A model generated the notes under the pieces. That model was not told where the DNA came from, did no database searches, and worked only from the letters and a program-made list of their open reading frames with translations. 64,000 bases of DNA from an uncultured Candidatus Saccharibacteria bacterium (GTDB lineage: Bacteria > Patescibacteriota > Saccharimonadia > Saccharimonadales > Saccharimonadaceae): NCBI GenBank assembly GCA_946414465.1, contig CAMKOP010000005.1, positions 1-64,000 on the forward strand, in the 5' to 3' direction. A program made the position numbers and the translations under genes. This document shows positions 1 to 8,344 of this stretch, in pieces (the stretch's first letter is position 1; every line of letters begins with the position of its first letter).

Positions 1-331
1 TAGTTTGTCCTCCTGTAGCTCCTATGAGGGTAGTATTACCATATTCTTCATTAGTGTAGCCTATAGCATAGATAGCAAAGCCTTGATTATCATTACAAAA
101 GGATTTGAGTGTAGTAGTACCAATTTCAGATTCATAGGTACCATTAGGAATGTTAGCAGTATGGCTAGTCATACCAGTACCATTCATAGTACAGGATACT
201 GGGACGCTGACGGATACGTTATCTTGAGCGGTGTTGGTGTCAGCGAAGGCAGTAGAAGACAGTACTGTTCCAGAAAGAATTGAAATAGTAAATAAACTAA
301 TTGTAAGAATGTATGAACTTTTAATACTCAT
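1..331 (-). CDS. Secreted surface protein, 5' part only (runs off window)
   Basis: The first 110 codons of a minus-strand gene are visible; the rest lies outside the left edge. Translation from the ATG at 331 gives a signal peptide (MSIKSSYILTISLFTISI, then a small-residue stretch ending in AFA) followed by a Ser/Thr/Asn-rich extracellular region containing two cysteines. The style matches three other exported proteins in this window (minus strand, ending at 7139, 9921 and 22522), so it probably belongs to the same surface-protein set. No catalytic motif is visible and the function is unknown. It is transcribed divergently from metK. Confidence 0.7.
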   Translation of the reverse strand, partial: MSIKSSYILTISLFTISILSGTVLSSTAFADTNTAQDNVSVSVPVSCTMNGTGMTSHTANIPNGTYESEIGTTTLKSFCNDNQGFAIYAIGYTNEEYGNTTLIGATGGQT

Positions 332-369
332 GGTTATATTATATATTACCGTTTAGGTTTGGTCAACTA

Positions 370-397
370 TTGCACTGCATACTAAATATGTTACAAT
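370..397 (+). promoter_or_regulatory. Sigma70-type promoter of metK
   Basis: TTGCAC (370-375) and TACAAT (392-397) are separated by 16 bp. The predicted start near 404 lies just upstream of the riboswitch aptamer, so the whole aptamer would be in the transcript. Confidence 0.65.
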
Positions 398-415
398 TAG
401 AAGGTTAACAATTTA

Positions 416-505
416 ATATCAAGAAGGAGTGAGGGAACGGCCCGATGACCTCCTGCCAACCTAGCATAGGCCAAGGTGGTAATTCCGACCAGAAAGGAAA
501 GATAT
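416..505 (+). promoter_or_regulatory. SAM-I-type (S-box) riboswitch upstream of metK
   Basis: The region carries S-box core strings in order: GAGGGAACGGCCCGATGA (431-448), GCCAACC (455-461), and AAGGTGGTAATTCC (473-486). Predicted helices: P1 ATATC (416-420) with GATAT (501-505); P2 AGGAG with CTCCT around the kink-turn; P3 CCAACCT with AGGTGG; a minimal P4 TTCC with GGAA. The 3' strand of P4 is the metK Shine-Dalgarno (AAGGAAAG, 494-501) and the 3' strand of P1 covers the first two bases of the start codon. This points to translational control with almost no separate expression platform. Family recognition is from conserved strings; pairing is by eye. SAM-I versus the related SAM-I/IV classes cannot be settled here. 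Confidence 0.85.
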
Positions 506-1469
506 GTTCTATCGAACCGCGGAGAGCGTTTCTCCAAAACATCCAGATAAACTATGCGACAGAATTAGCGATGCTATTCTTGACGCTTATTTTAAAGAAG
601 ACCCAGAGGCACGCGTGGCAGCTGAGACTTGTGGTGGGCACGGTGTAGTTTTTGTAACTGGCGAAGTAACGTCTCTAGCCAAGGATGTAGATATTCCAGC
701 AATCGTGCATAGAATTGCTGGTGACGATGTCGAAGTTCACACTAAAATCGTTAAACAATCACCAGAAATTGCACAAGGCGTAGATACCGGCGGAGCGGGT
801 GACCAGGGAATTATGATTGGGTTTGCTTGTGATGAAACACCCGAAATGCTACCGCTTGAAGTAGTGCTTAGTCGACGTCTTAATCAATTTATTTACGGCA
901 AGCATCCATTTGATGGTAAAACACAAATCACGATTGCTCCTAATGGCTCGATCGATTCGATTGTGGCAAGCTTCCAGAATGTGCCACACGATGAGCTCGA
1001 AAAACTAGTACGTGAATTTGTCAAAAAGAATAAATTGTCTGGCAAACTAGAACTTCATATCAATCCAGCAGGTGACTGGAACCAAGGTGGGTTTGACGCG
1101 GATACTGGTCTGACTGGCCGTAAATTGATCGTTGACAACTATGGCCCTAGAGTGGCAATTGGCGGAGGTTGTTATTCAGGTAAGGATCCATCCAAAGTAG
1201 ATCGCTCTGCAGCTTATATGGCACGCCGCATTGCAGTAGATTATCTTAGAGAACGTAAAGCACACGAGGTTCTCGTACGATTGGCTTATGCAATTGGCTA
1301 TGCCGAGCCTCTAGAAAAAACTGTGATTATCGACGGTGAGCCAGAAGAAATCAAGGGCTATGATTTGACACCAAATGGTATCATTAAATACTTAGATTTG
1401 AAGCGCCCAATTTATGAAAAGACTGCCTGCTATGGGCATTATGGCGAAGGATTTGATTGGGATAAATAA
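504..1469 (+). CDS. metK: S-adenosylmethionine synthetase
   Basis: Makes S-adenosylmethionine from methionine and ATP in the cytoplasm. The N-terminus has the ESVSPKHPDKLCD ATP-site motif, then GAGDQGIMIGFA near residue 100, then the DTGLTGRKLIVDNYG and GGGCYSGKDPSKVDRSAAY signatures near residues 200-235, and YGHYGEGFDW at the end. At 321 aa it is clearly shorter than the usual 380-400 aa; the missing length is in loops between conserved blocks, so it looks compact rather than broken. The ATG at 504 sits inside the 3' strand of the SAM riboswitch, so the enzyme's product probably represses its own translation. Monocistronic; followed by an AAAACCGGCCGGTTTT palindrome (1479-1494) without a clear U tract. 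Confidence 0.95.
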   Translation: MFYRTAESVSPKHPDKLCDRISDAILDAYFKEDPEARVAAETCGGHGVVFVTGEVTSLAKDVDIPAIVHRIAGDDVEVHTKIVKQSPEIAQGVDTGGAGDQGIMIGFACDETPEMLPLEVVLSRRLNQFIYGKHPFDGKTQITIAPNGSIDSIVASFQNVPHDELEKLVREFVKKNKLSGKLELHINPAGDWNQGGFDADTGLTGRKLIVDNYGPRVAIGGGCYSGKDPSKVDRSAAYMARRIAVDYLRERKAHEVLVRLAYAIGYAEPLEKTVIIDGEPEEIKGYDLTPNGIIKYLDLKRPIYEKTACYGHYGEGFDWDK

Positions 1470-1504
1470 TCGCTCACTAAAAACCGGCCGGTTTTCAGGC
1501 CAAC

Positions 1505-1729
1505 ATGGAAGCGCTTGACGTAGATAAAGATGGTGAAAAATGGAAATTAAATATTGAAAATGAAATTGAACATGCTAATAAACTGGTATAAGACTTATTG
1601 CAACTAGCTAAAATGGATACAGGAAATATCAAGAAAAATACGTCCGAAAAGATTGATTTGAAGGAAGAGATTAAAAAGCGCATCGAAATATTTAAGCCCA
1701 AATTTAAGGGAAATATTACCAGTCATTAA
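1505..1729 (+). pseudogene. Remnant of a histidine kinase dimerisation (DHp) region
   Basis: One continuous frame, interrupted by a TAA at 1589-1591, reads IENEIEHANKLV, stop, DLLQLAKMDTG, then a KIDLKEEIKKRIE segment. This matches the helix after the phospho-histidine in sensor kinases (pattern ANxLVxDLLxLAxxDxG). The H-box histidine helix, the sensor region and the ATPase domain are absent, and no start context is visible. It is therefore a decayed, doubly truncated gene fragment. It lies between metK and tRNA-Leu. The assignment rests on motif similarity over about 70 codons. Confidence 0.6.
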
Positions 1730-1749
1730 AAAAGCCCCTTTCTAGGACT

Positions 1750-1836
1750 TGGTGGGCGAGAAGGGACTTGAACCCTTACGACCCGAAGGTCACAAGATTT
1801 TGAGTCTAGCGCGTCTACCAGTTCCGCCACTCGCCC
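1750..1836 (-). tRNA. tRNA-Leu (anticodon CAA)
   Basis: On the minus strand the acceptor stem GGGCGAG pairs with CTCGCCC, followed by A and an encoded CCA. The anticodon loop CTCAAAA gives anticodon CAA (reads UUG). There is a long variable arm, as expected for a class II tRNA, and a normal T arm. A U-U mismatch lies in the second pair of the anticodon stem. Confidence 0.93.
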
Positions 1837-1883
1837 GTGGGATAATTATATCATAATCTGGTGAAATATGCTATAATGGCTCT

Positions 1884-3092
1884 ATGAATCCAGAAAATGG
1901 TGGGCAATCTTCGAGTGACCTACAAAGACAAGCTGCGGCGGCTTTAGCTAGAAAAAAAGTACTAGCGGCTTATGCTGAGTCGGCTAAAAAAGCAGCTAAA
2001 AAGGTCGGCGTAGATAATGCCCGCATGAAAGATGAGCCAGTCACTACTAAGATTAATTCAGAATCGTGGAAAAAATACCACTCAGCGTGGCAAGATTATT
2101 ACCAGCGATATTATAGTGAGTATTATTCTAAGGCTGCCCAAAACTATGTCGCAAAAGAAAGATTAAAAGACGCGCGCGAAAAAGCGGAGGAGGAGGAAAT
2201 CCTAAGTTCGCTCACCCGCTCTAGCGCCAAACTCGGTAAAAAAGGTGGCTTATCGCTCGGAACAGGGGAAATCGCCGATGGGAGCGCGCAAGAAGCTTCC
2301 GATGTGGATATTATAAAATCTAGACTCCGACGTCATATTCGCAAAAAAGCCACCGAGAGCGCCAAGAACACCCGTCGAAAACGACATCTAATACCGATCT
2401 TGGCTGGTGTGGCAGTAGTGCTAATAATTCTGTTCTTGCAATACAACCGTTTAATTTTTGCGCCAATTATGGCTTACGTATCACCTGGTAATGCACCGCC
2501 GTCTCAAATTGAAGCGATAGATCCAACTATCACTCAAAGTGTTTCACCAGATCCAAGATTGATTATTCCAAAACTAAATGTTGATGTACCAGTGCATTTT
2601 GGCATTCAATTGTCTGAAGTGATGTCAGCTATGAATAATGGCGTAGCGCATTACCGTATTGCTGGAGCGAGTGCTTTTCCTGGAGAAGTAGGAAATTTAG
2701 TAATCACTGGCCATTCGGCAGGAGATGTTTATAGCTCTAATCCATATAAGTACATTTTCTCAGGTCTAGAGAGGCTGGAAGATGGTGATTTGATTTATGT
2801 GAATTATAACTCGACCAGATATACCTATAGAGTAGTAAAAAAAGAAGTGGTTGACCCATCGAATGTAGCGGCATTAGTGATTGAAACTGATAAGCCAATG
2901 CTTACACTAGTAACTTGCACCCCACTTGGTACTTCAAAAAATCGTTTACTAGTGACCGCAGAACAAATCTCACCAAGCGTGGAAGGAGCAGGTGAAGCAG
3001 AACAGTTTACGCCATCTACCGAAACGGAGGAATTACCATCCAATGAACCATCTTTCTTTGAGGGAATTTGGAACTTTATGACTGGACAATGA
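1884..3092 (+). CDS. Membrane-anchored sortase
   Basis: A sortase-family transpeptidase of 402 aa. Residues 1-165 are a charged, Ala/Lys-rich cytoplasmic part, unusually long for a sortase; a single membrane segment lies near 168-190; the catalytic beta-barrel follows. Catalytic residues are visible: His in VITGHSAG, Cys in LVTCTPLG, and Arg in KNRLLV. The C-terminal tail is acidic and Ser/Thr/Pro-rich. TATAAT at 1872-1877 is 6 nt from the ATG, so the mRNA is probably leaderless. The likely role is to attach or polymerise exported proteins such as the signal-peptide proteins encoded in this window, but no canonical LPXTG signal was seen in them, so the substrate is unknown. Confidence 0.88.
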   Translation: MNPENGGQSSSDLQRQAAAALARKKVLAAYAESAKKAAKKVGVDNARMKDEPVTTKINSESWKKYHSAWQDYYQRYYSEYYSKAAQNYVAKERLKDAREKAEEEEILSSLTRSSAKLGKKGGLSLGTGEIADGSAQEASDVDIIKSRLRRHIRKKATESAKNTRRKRHLIPILAGVAVVLIILFLQYNRLIFAPIMAYVSPGNAPPSQIEAIDPTITQSVSPDPRLIIPKLNVDVPVHFGIQLSEVMSAMNNGVAHYRIAGASAFPGEVGNLVITGHSAGDVYSSNPYKYIFSGLERLEDGDLIYVNYNSTRYTYRVVKKEVVDPSNVAALVIETDKPMLTLVTCTPLGTSKNRLLVTAEQISPSVEGAGEAEQFTPSTETEELPSNEPSFFEGIWNFMTGQ

Positions 3093-4529
3093 TTAGTGTT
3101 CAACAATCCATTCACGGATTAGTTCATCATCACTGACATAATACAACCATTTATTGTCAGTAATTGCGACAGGGAAATGTGCGGAAGTATTTTTGGCAAT
3201 AGAGCGTCGATTATAACCGTCAAAATCATAAACAATCAATTCGCCATCAGAAACAGTGTAGAGCATGTCATTATCGAGCCAACCAAAATTATTGTTTTCG
3301 ATAGTCCACTCACGTACTAAATCAGCTTCCATATCTAGAGTTGCGAGACTACTATCAGTGGACATGAGAATAAACTCGCCCTTGTGGCCAACTACCATTT
3401 GGTCAGGTGCAAAAGTTAATTCAAATTTGGTAGTTTCAGAATAATCATCCTTCTGATGTACAGAAAGCTGGTTACCATCTAAAACGGTAATGTATTTTTT
3501 GTCATAAAACCTACTAAGAACGACTTCGGCGGGCGCATCAAGAGATTCTAATTCGGTGATTTCATCATCACCAAGTTTGAAATAGCCGATGTAATATTCA
3601 GTATCGGTAGGTTGATCAACTGTGATAGTGGCGTGTTTAGCAGCAAAGACAATTTCATTATCGAAATGGTCAAAGTTGATGATATTTTCAACCAAAACTG
3701 ATGAAATTTGCTTGCCAGATACATCAATTTTGTGTAGATTATGATTACGTACGGCGAGCAAATTGTTAGCAGAATTATCTAGGATTTTGATATCGCTAAA
3801 ATCAGCGCTGAATTCTTTAGTGATATTGACGCTCTTAGCAACATCATGCAAGTCGATGAGAACCCACTCAATTTTATCGTCTTGACGCACCTTGAATAGG
3901 ACATGATCGCCGTCATTATCCCAGTCAGTTTTGATTATTTCGCCAGTAAATAAACCAGTAGATGAGGACTCAGCTAGGCTAACGCTTGAGAATGCTTTGG
4001 ATATGTCGAGAGGCTTTGGCTCTAGTTTATCTGAATTAAGATTGAGGAAAGACCATTTGGTGGTGTTATTTACAAAAACCATGGTAGCGTGATCTGGAGA
4101 AACTGTAGCCATGGTATCGCCAGTGATTGGTAACATATGCTCGGAAGTACGCTCAGTGAGGAACAGACGCGGATAGTGAAGCCTATATAATAGGCCTTCC
4201 TTAATATTAATGGTTTTAGACCATGAGTCATAACCATCTTTAGTTAAAACGATTTTATGTTCACCACTGGCAAGAACTTTGGAGGTATTGGTGCGTTGCA
4301 GCCACGGTGAGTCGCCATCAATTTCGACATTAGCGCCAGACGGAATGGAAGAAATCTGTAGCATACCTTGACGTTCTACTTCAAAATCAGAATTAATCCA
4401 ATAACCAGAGACGATAAAGGCTAGAACTGTCACCGTGACAATCACTGCAAGCACCATAATAATCTCAGAGATGATTACTCTAAGACTTTGGCGTTTTTTT
4501 TGCTTTTCAATATCCATATTCTTAATCAT
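3093..4529 (-). CDS. PEGA-domain membrane protein
   Basis: A 478-aa protein with one N-terminal membrane segment (about residues 20-45), then a PEGA domain with the characteristic ISSIPSGANVEIDG stretch followed by GEHKIVLTKDGYDSW. The remainder (about 130-478) is repetitive beta-strand sequence with spaced hydrophobic/aromatic blocks, consistent with a beta-propeller-like extracellular domain. PEGA proteins are usually surface-exposed; the exact role here is unknown. It is convergent with the sortase gene, whose stop is adjacent to this gene's stop. A TATAAT (4555-4560, minus) and a GGAGT ribosome site precede the start, so it has a short conventional leader. Confidence 0.8.
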   Translation of the reverse strand: MIKNMDIEKQKKRQSLRVIISEIIMVLAVIVTVTVLAFIVSGYWINSDFEVERQGMLQISSIPSGANVEIDGDSPWLQRTNTSKVLASGEHKIVLTKDGYDSWSKTINIKEGLLYRLHYPRLFLTERTSEHMLPITGDTMATVSPDHATMVFVNNTTKWSFLNLNSDKLEPKPLDISKAFSSVSLAESSSTGLFTGEIIKTDWDNDGDHVLFKVRQDDKIEWVLIDLHDVAKSVNITKEFSADFSDIKILDNSANNLLAVRNHNLHKIDVSGKQISSVLVENIINFDHFDNEIVFAAKHATITVDQPTDTEYYIGYFKLGDDEITELESLDAPAEVVLSRFYDKKYITVLDGNQLSVHQKDDYSETTKFELTFAPDQMVVGHKGEFILMSTDSSLATLDMEADLVREWTIENNNFGWLDNDMLYTVSDGELIVYDFDGYNRRSIAKNTSAHFPVAITDNKWLYYVSDDELIREWIVEH

Positions 4530-4640
4530 TTATGAGAGATGTACTCCTATAGGTATTATAGCATAATTTTTATAAAAATTAGCTCTTGCGTTTTAAACAA
4601 AAGCAGTGTATGATGGAAATAAGAACAAGCGAGGTATTAA

Positions 4641-5582
4641 ATGCAGAAATCAAATGTCAATCATTCAGCTACAGTTGCACATCGTCGTGCACAAGCATCT
4701 ACGACCTTAAATCGTAGGTATGTCAGGCGTCCCTCTGGCATGATGATGGATGTACAACCAAATCAAGCAAGTCAATCTTCTCAAAATACCGACGTAAAAG
4801 TTTCGATTAAGCGGAGCCCAAAAATCTCGCGTTTTGATACCTCGATGGAACAGACACGACAAATGCGAATGCAGAAAATGCAGCAACAAACACAAGAGCC
4901 AATGCAACCCGCTGAGATACATCCTATGCAAAAAACCGCTCAAGCCAAGATGCGTGAGCGTCAAAATATGATGACGCAACAGCAAGCACAAAACAAACTG
5001 ACCGCCAAGGAGTTAAAAGACCAAGCTATTAGAAAGGCCTTGATGTCAGCTGCGACATCTGAGATGAAGAAACAACAAACCATTACTTCTAAGAAATCAA
5101 AGAAGAAAATGGGTAAAATGAAGTTTGGATTCGGGCGAGTCATGCTAGCACTGTCTTGCGCTACGGCAGTGGTTTTTGCGGTAGCCTATTTCGTAAACTT
5201 AAATATGCCTGATATTTCTTTGAAAGTAGCTGCAATGCAAACTGGAATTGACGCAACGTATCCGAGTTATGTACCACGTGATTATAATGTGGCCGGCATT
5301 ACATCAGAGAATGGAAGGGTGGTGCTAGAATTCCATAACAATGCAGATGAAAAATTTATTTTGGAGGAAGAAGCATCATCTTGGGATTCGAATGCTTTGT
5401 TAACAAATTACGTCAAAGAGGCCTTTGGCGATGGGTATTCCATCGTGAGGGAGCAAGGTTTGACTATTTATATTAAGGGTAGTAATGCCGCATGGGTGAA
5501 TGGGGGAATTGTTTATAAACTGAAGGCGGATGATGGGGTGTTAACCAATAAGCAAATCCGTTCAATCGCAGTTTCTTTATAA
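4641..5582 (+). CDS. Single-pass membrane protein with DUF4367-like C-terminus
   Basis: 313 aa, not recognised as a named protein. Residues 1-165 are basic and very rich in Gln, Met and Lys (probably disordered, cytoplasmic). A membrane segment lies near 170-190. The outer part reads YPSYVPRDYNVAGI, followed by alternating strands ending NKQIRSIAVSL. This resembles DUF4367-type extracytoplasmic domains that sit behind a transmembrane helix. Start chosen at the ATG preceded by GAGG. It ends at a clear terminator and is convergent with gltX. Function unknown. Confidence 0.65.
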   Translation: MQKSNVNHSATVAHRRAQASTTLNRRYVRRPSGMMMDVQPNQASQSSQNTDVKVSIKRSPKISRFDTSMEQTRQMRMQKMQQQTQEPMQPAEIHPMQKTAQAKMRERQNMMTQQQAQNKLTAKELKDQAIRKALMSAATSEMKKQQTITSKKSKKKMGKMKFGFGRVMLALSCATAVVFAVAYFVNLNMPDISLKVAAMQTGIDATYPSYVPRDYNVAGITSENGRVVLEFHNNADEKFILEEEASSWDSNALLTNYVKEAFGDGYSIVREQGLTIYIKGSNAAWVNGGIVYKLKADDGVLTNKQIRSIAVSL

Positions 5583-5587
5583 TGTAG

Positions 5588-5618
5588 AAAGAATGCGACA
5601 ATTGTTGCATTCTTTTTT
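5588..5618 (+). terminator. Rho-independent terminator after the 4641 gene
   Basis: Hairpin AAAGAATGC with GCATTCTTT (inner ACAATTGT) followed by a T run on the + strand. Confidence 0.75.
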
Positions 5619-5627
5619 GATGAACGA

Positions 5628-7067
5628 TTAAATAGCAGAAGCAGCTGCATTGAGACGAGCGAGGGAAGTCTCGCGACCTAGCACGTCTAGAGTGAGATGA
5701 AGTGCTGGGCTAAACGGAGCAAAACTGATAGCAATACGAATTAAGCTAAAAAGTTCAGCAGGCTTTTTGCCGGTTTCTTCGAGTAGTACATTGAGAGTTT
5801 GTTGTAAATTATTGGCATCCCAAGTTTGGAGGGCTGATAGTTTGGCAATTGATGTTTTGAGTAGGGATTCAAGTTCGGATTCGGAGAGTTTTTTAAGGAA
5901 TTTATTACCAATTAACATATCTACGTCTACTGTGGGATCTGAGAAGAAATAGGCGGTCATTTCACGAAGGTCAGAGAGAGTTTTGAGACGATCATAAATA
6001 ATCGAGAGGACTTTTTGCTTGTACTCATCGGTAGCGTCTTTGGCGTTTTCAGGCCAAAAATTTACGGTACGTTCATACAAAGCGTCTACGCCTTGTTCGT
6101 CAAATATTTTGCGAATCCATTGGCCATTCATCCAAAGGAGCTTAGTCTCGTCATAGCGAGCGCCGGAGGTTTGAATACGATCGGTCGAAAAATTCTTGAT
6201 AAGCTCGTCTTTGGTGTAAATTTCTTGTTCGGTGCCATCGTTCCAACCAAGACAGGCAAGGTAATTAAACATCGTTTCAGCCAAGATGCCGTCTTCACGG
6301 TATTCGGTGACGGACTTGGCACCATCGCGCTTGCCAAGCTTTTTACGACCATCTGGGGCTAGAATGTGTGGTAAGGTGATGATCTTGGGGTGATCAATAT
6401 TAAGAGCTTCATAAAGCGCTAGATAATTTGGCGTGCTGGACAAGTATTCTGCTCCGCGCATCAAGTGAGTCACGCCCATCTCGTGATCATCTATAATGTG
6501 AGCAAAATTATAGGTTGGATAACCATCTTTTTTGATGAGAATGATATCGTCTAAGACTTCGGGGCCGGTGTGCATATCACCCATCACCTCATCGTGCCAA
6601 TTATATTCTTTTGGCTCGGTCTTGAAACGTAGTGGAATACCAGGTTTCCATTCAGGAAGATTTTCTGGGCGATAGTTACGATAAAGAAAAGGGACTTTTT
6701 TGGCGGTGCACTCTTTACGGTATTCATCGAGTTTTTCAGGTGAGGTAGGATCAGCATAAGCGCGACCGGATTCAATCAATTTGCGAGCCCAGGCGTGGTA
6801 GATGTCTTTACGTTCGCTCTGAAAATAAGGGCCATTTGGACCACCGACAATCGGGCCTTCGTTCCAGTTGATGCCAAGCCATTCGAGAGTGTCCATGATG
6901 AGCTCCGTGGCTCCTTCAACATAGCGGGCACGGTCGGTATCTTCAATGCGAAGAATAAGTTTACCTTTGTTTTGGCGTGCTAATAAATAGGGATAAATAG
7001 CAGAACGCACATTACCAATATGAATATACCCAGTAGGGCTGGGAGCGAATCTTGTAATAGTTTCCAT
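5628..7067 (-). CDS. gltX: Glutamyl-tRNA synthetase
   Basis: Charges tRNA-Glu (and possibly tRNA-Gln, as in bacteria using the amidotransferase route). 479 aa, the usual bacterial length. The class I signature FAPSPTGYIHIGNVRSA is at residues 6-22, the LILRIEDTDRARYVEGA block follows, and the KMSKS-type loop is KLGKRDGA near residue 248. The helical anticodon-binding domain fills the C-terminus. A TATAAT-like box (7075-7080, minus) is 7 nt from the ATG with no leader ribosome site, fitting the leaderless pattern seen elsewhere here. Confidence 0.96.
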   Translation of the reverse strand: METITRFAPSPTGYIHIGNVRSAIYPYLLARQNKGKLILRIEDTDRARYVEGATELIMDTLEWLGINWNEGPIVGGPNGPYFQSERKDIYHAWARKLIESGRAYADPTSPEKLDEYRKECTAKKVPFLYRNYRPENLPEWKPGIPLRFKTEPKEYNWHDEVMGDMHTGPEVLDDIILIKKDGYPTYNFAHIIDDHEMGVTHLMRGAEYLSSTPNYLALYEALNIDHPKIITLPHILAPDGRKKLGKRDGAKSVTEYREDGILAETMFNYLACLGWNDGTEQEIYTKDELIKNFSTDRIQTSGARYDETKLLWMNGQWIRKIFDEQGVDALYERTVNFWPENAKDATDEYKQKVLSIIYDRLKTLSDLREMTAYFFSDPTVDVDMLIGNKFLKKLSESELESLLKTSIAKLSALQTWDANNLQQTLNVLLEETGKKPAELFSLIRIAISFAPFSPALHLTLDVLGRETSLARLNAAASAI

Positions 7068-7101
7068 ATATTATATTATAGCACTAAATCAGGGATATAT
7101 G

Positions 7102-7129
7102 AAAAAAGAGGGCCTCTAGGCCCTCTTTG
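7102..7129 (-). terminator. Terminator of the 7139-8185 surface gene
   Basis: AAAGAGGGCC with GGCCCTCTTT and a 4-nt loop; the T run follows on the minus strand. Confidence 0.8.
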
Positions 7130-7138
7130 ATTTTTCAA

Positions 7139-8185
7139 TTAGTATTGAATTTGTTGTTCCTCTTCCTCTTGGTCATCATCGTCTCTGCGCTTGGCTAGGA
7201 TGAAGAAGAACATACCAGCGGCGGCAGCGGAGGCCGAGGTGGCGGCAAGAGCGCTAGCGAGTGGGGAACCACCATCATAGACGTTGGAGAGAGTGTTTTC
7301 AATGACACCCTGTGGTGGAGTGTAGCCCTGATAGGCGCTGACATTGTTGCCTTCACTAACTTGAGTAGTAGTGGTTGTAGCGCCACCTGAGGTACGACGA
7401 TAAGTATATGTAGTACTTCCACTAGAGGTGCTGCCGGTCGGAGCGCTAGTATAGGCGGCGACTTCGTTGGTGTTGTTTGGCTGAGCAGGATTGGTAGGCG
7501 TGATTGGGTTATTAGAATCAATCACGTCTGTGACTACGCTGATAATAACTGTACCAGTGTAAGTACCAGAAGCTTTTGTGAGATCACTCTTAGCACCAAA
7601 GTATATCTGCTGTTCACCGGTATCTGTACCTGTAAGAATCTTAATTGGGGTAGTAGTTGAAGTAGTTAGAGGATAGTATCTACTGCTGTTATTGCCAGCC
7701 ACGGTTTCACCATAAGTCTTGGTTTCTCCTTCAATGTAACCGTTACCAAGTGAATAGCCCCAACGATTAGCAGGGAAGGAACTTCTAGTTGAGTAGCTAG
7801 ATAGAGTCGGAATGGTTTCGGTACTAGTGACCATATTTGTGAGGTTAGTGCTGTTTTGAGAATACATGGAAGCGGTAAAACCATTAGCATTATTGGTCGA
7901 TACACTAAGATTGACTTGATTGCGAAGGAATACGCCCGCATCACCTCTGGCATACTCGGACGGAGCAGTAATTGAGACTGCCAATGATTCCTTGACATTG
8001 ACGTTAAAAGTGGTGTTAGCGGTTGCAGCTTGTACTGAACCAAGATTTGCTGCGACATATGCAGTCGGAGCAGCTAAACCTGCTAGTCCAAAAAGAACAG
8101 CGGCGATTTTGCGATTTTTATTTCCTTTTTTACAGAAATTTTCAAACGCAGTGTTTCTGTTTGTGTTAAAATTAATACTTTTCAT
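7139..8185 (-). CDS. Secreted, C-terminally anchored surface protein
   Basis: 348 aa. A signal peptide follows a basic start (KIAAVLFGLAGLAAPTAYV, cleavage near VQA). The mature part has Thr/Asn/Ser-rich beta sequence with the motif STNNANGFT, also found as TTNNANGYT in the 22522-23781 protein. Residues 225-300 form a Pro/Thr/Gly-rich stalk. The C-terminus has a membrane helix followed by KRRDDDDQEEEEQQ, a basic-then-acidic cytoplasmic tail. No LPXTG was seen. It is probably an abundant cell-surface or pilus-like protein; function unknown. It has its own strong terminator. Confidence 0.75.
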   Translation of the reverse strand: MKSINFNTNRNTAFENFCKKGNKNRKIAAVLFGLAGLAAPTAYVAANLGSVQAATANTTFNVNVKESLAVSITAPSEYARGDAGVFLRNQVNLSVSTNNANGFTASMYSQNSTNLTNMVTSTETIPTLSSYSTRSSFPANRWGYSLGNGYIEGETKTYGETVAGNNSSRYYPLTTSTTTPIKILTGTDTGEQQIYFGAKSDLTKASGTYTGTVIISVVTDVIDSNNPITPTNPAQPNNTNEVAAYTSAPTGSTSSGSTTYTYRRTSGGATTTTTQVSEGNNVSAYQGYTPPQGVIENTLSNVYDGGSPLASALAATSASAAAAGMFFFILAKRRDDDDQEEEEQQIQY

Positions 8186-8344
8186 TTTAATGTATGACCT
8201 TGTTATGCAACTATATTAGCATAAGAAAAATGGCTTGTAAAGTCTTTTTTTGGACTTTTTTTGACTTTTTTGAAAATTTTGGTGTTTTTTGTGGAAAAAA
8301 GTTATGTTTTAAGGTATAATAGTTGTATATAAAGTGGAGTAATA

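Noticed and set aside
1479..1494. AAAACCGGCCGGTTTT palindrome as metK terminator
   Set aside because: The stem is perfect but has no loop to speak of and no T run follows; not listed as a terminator.
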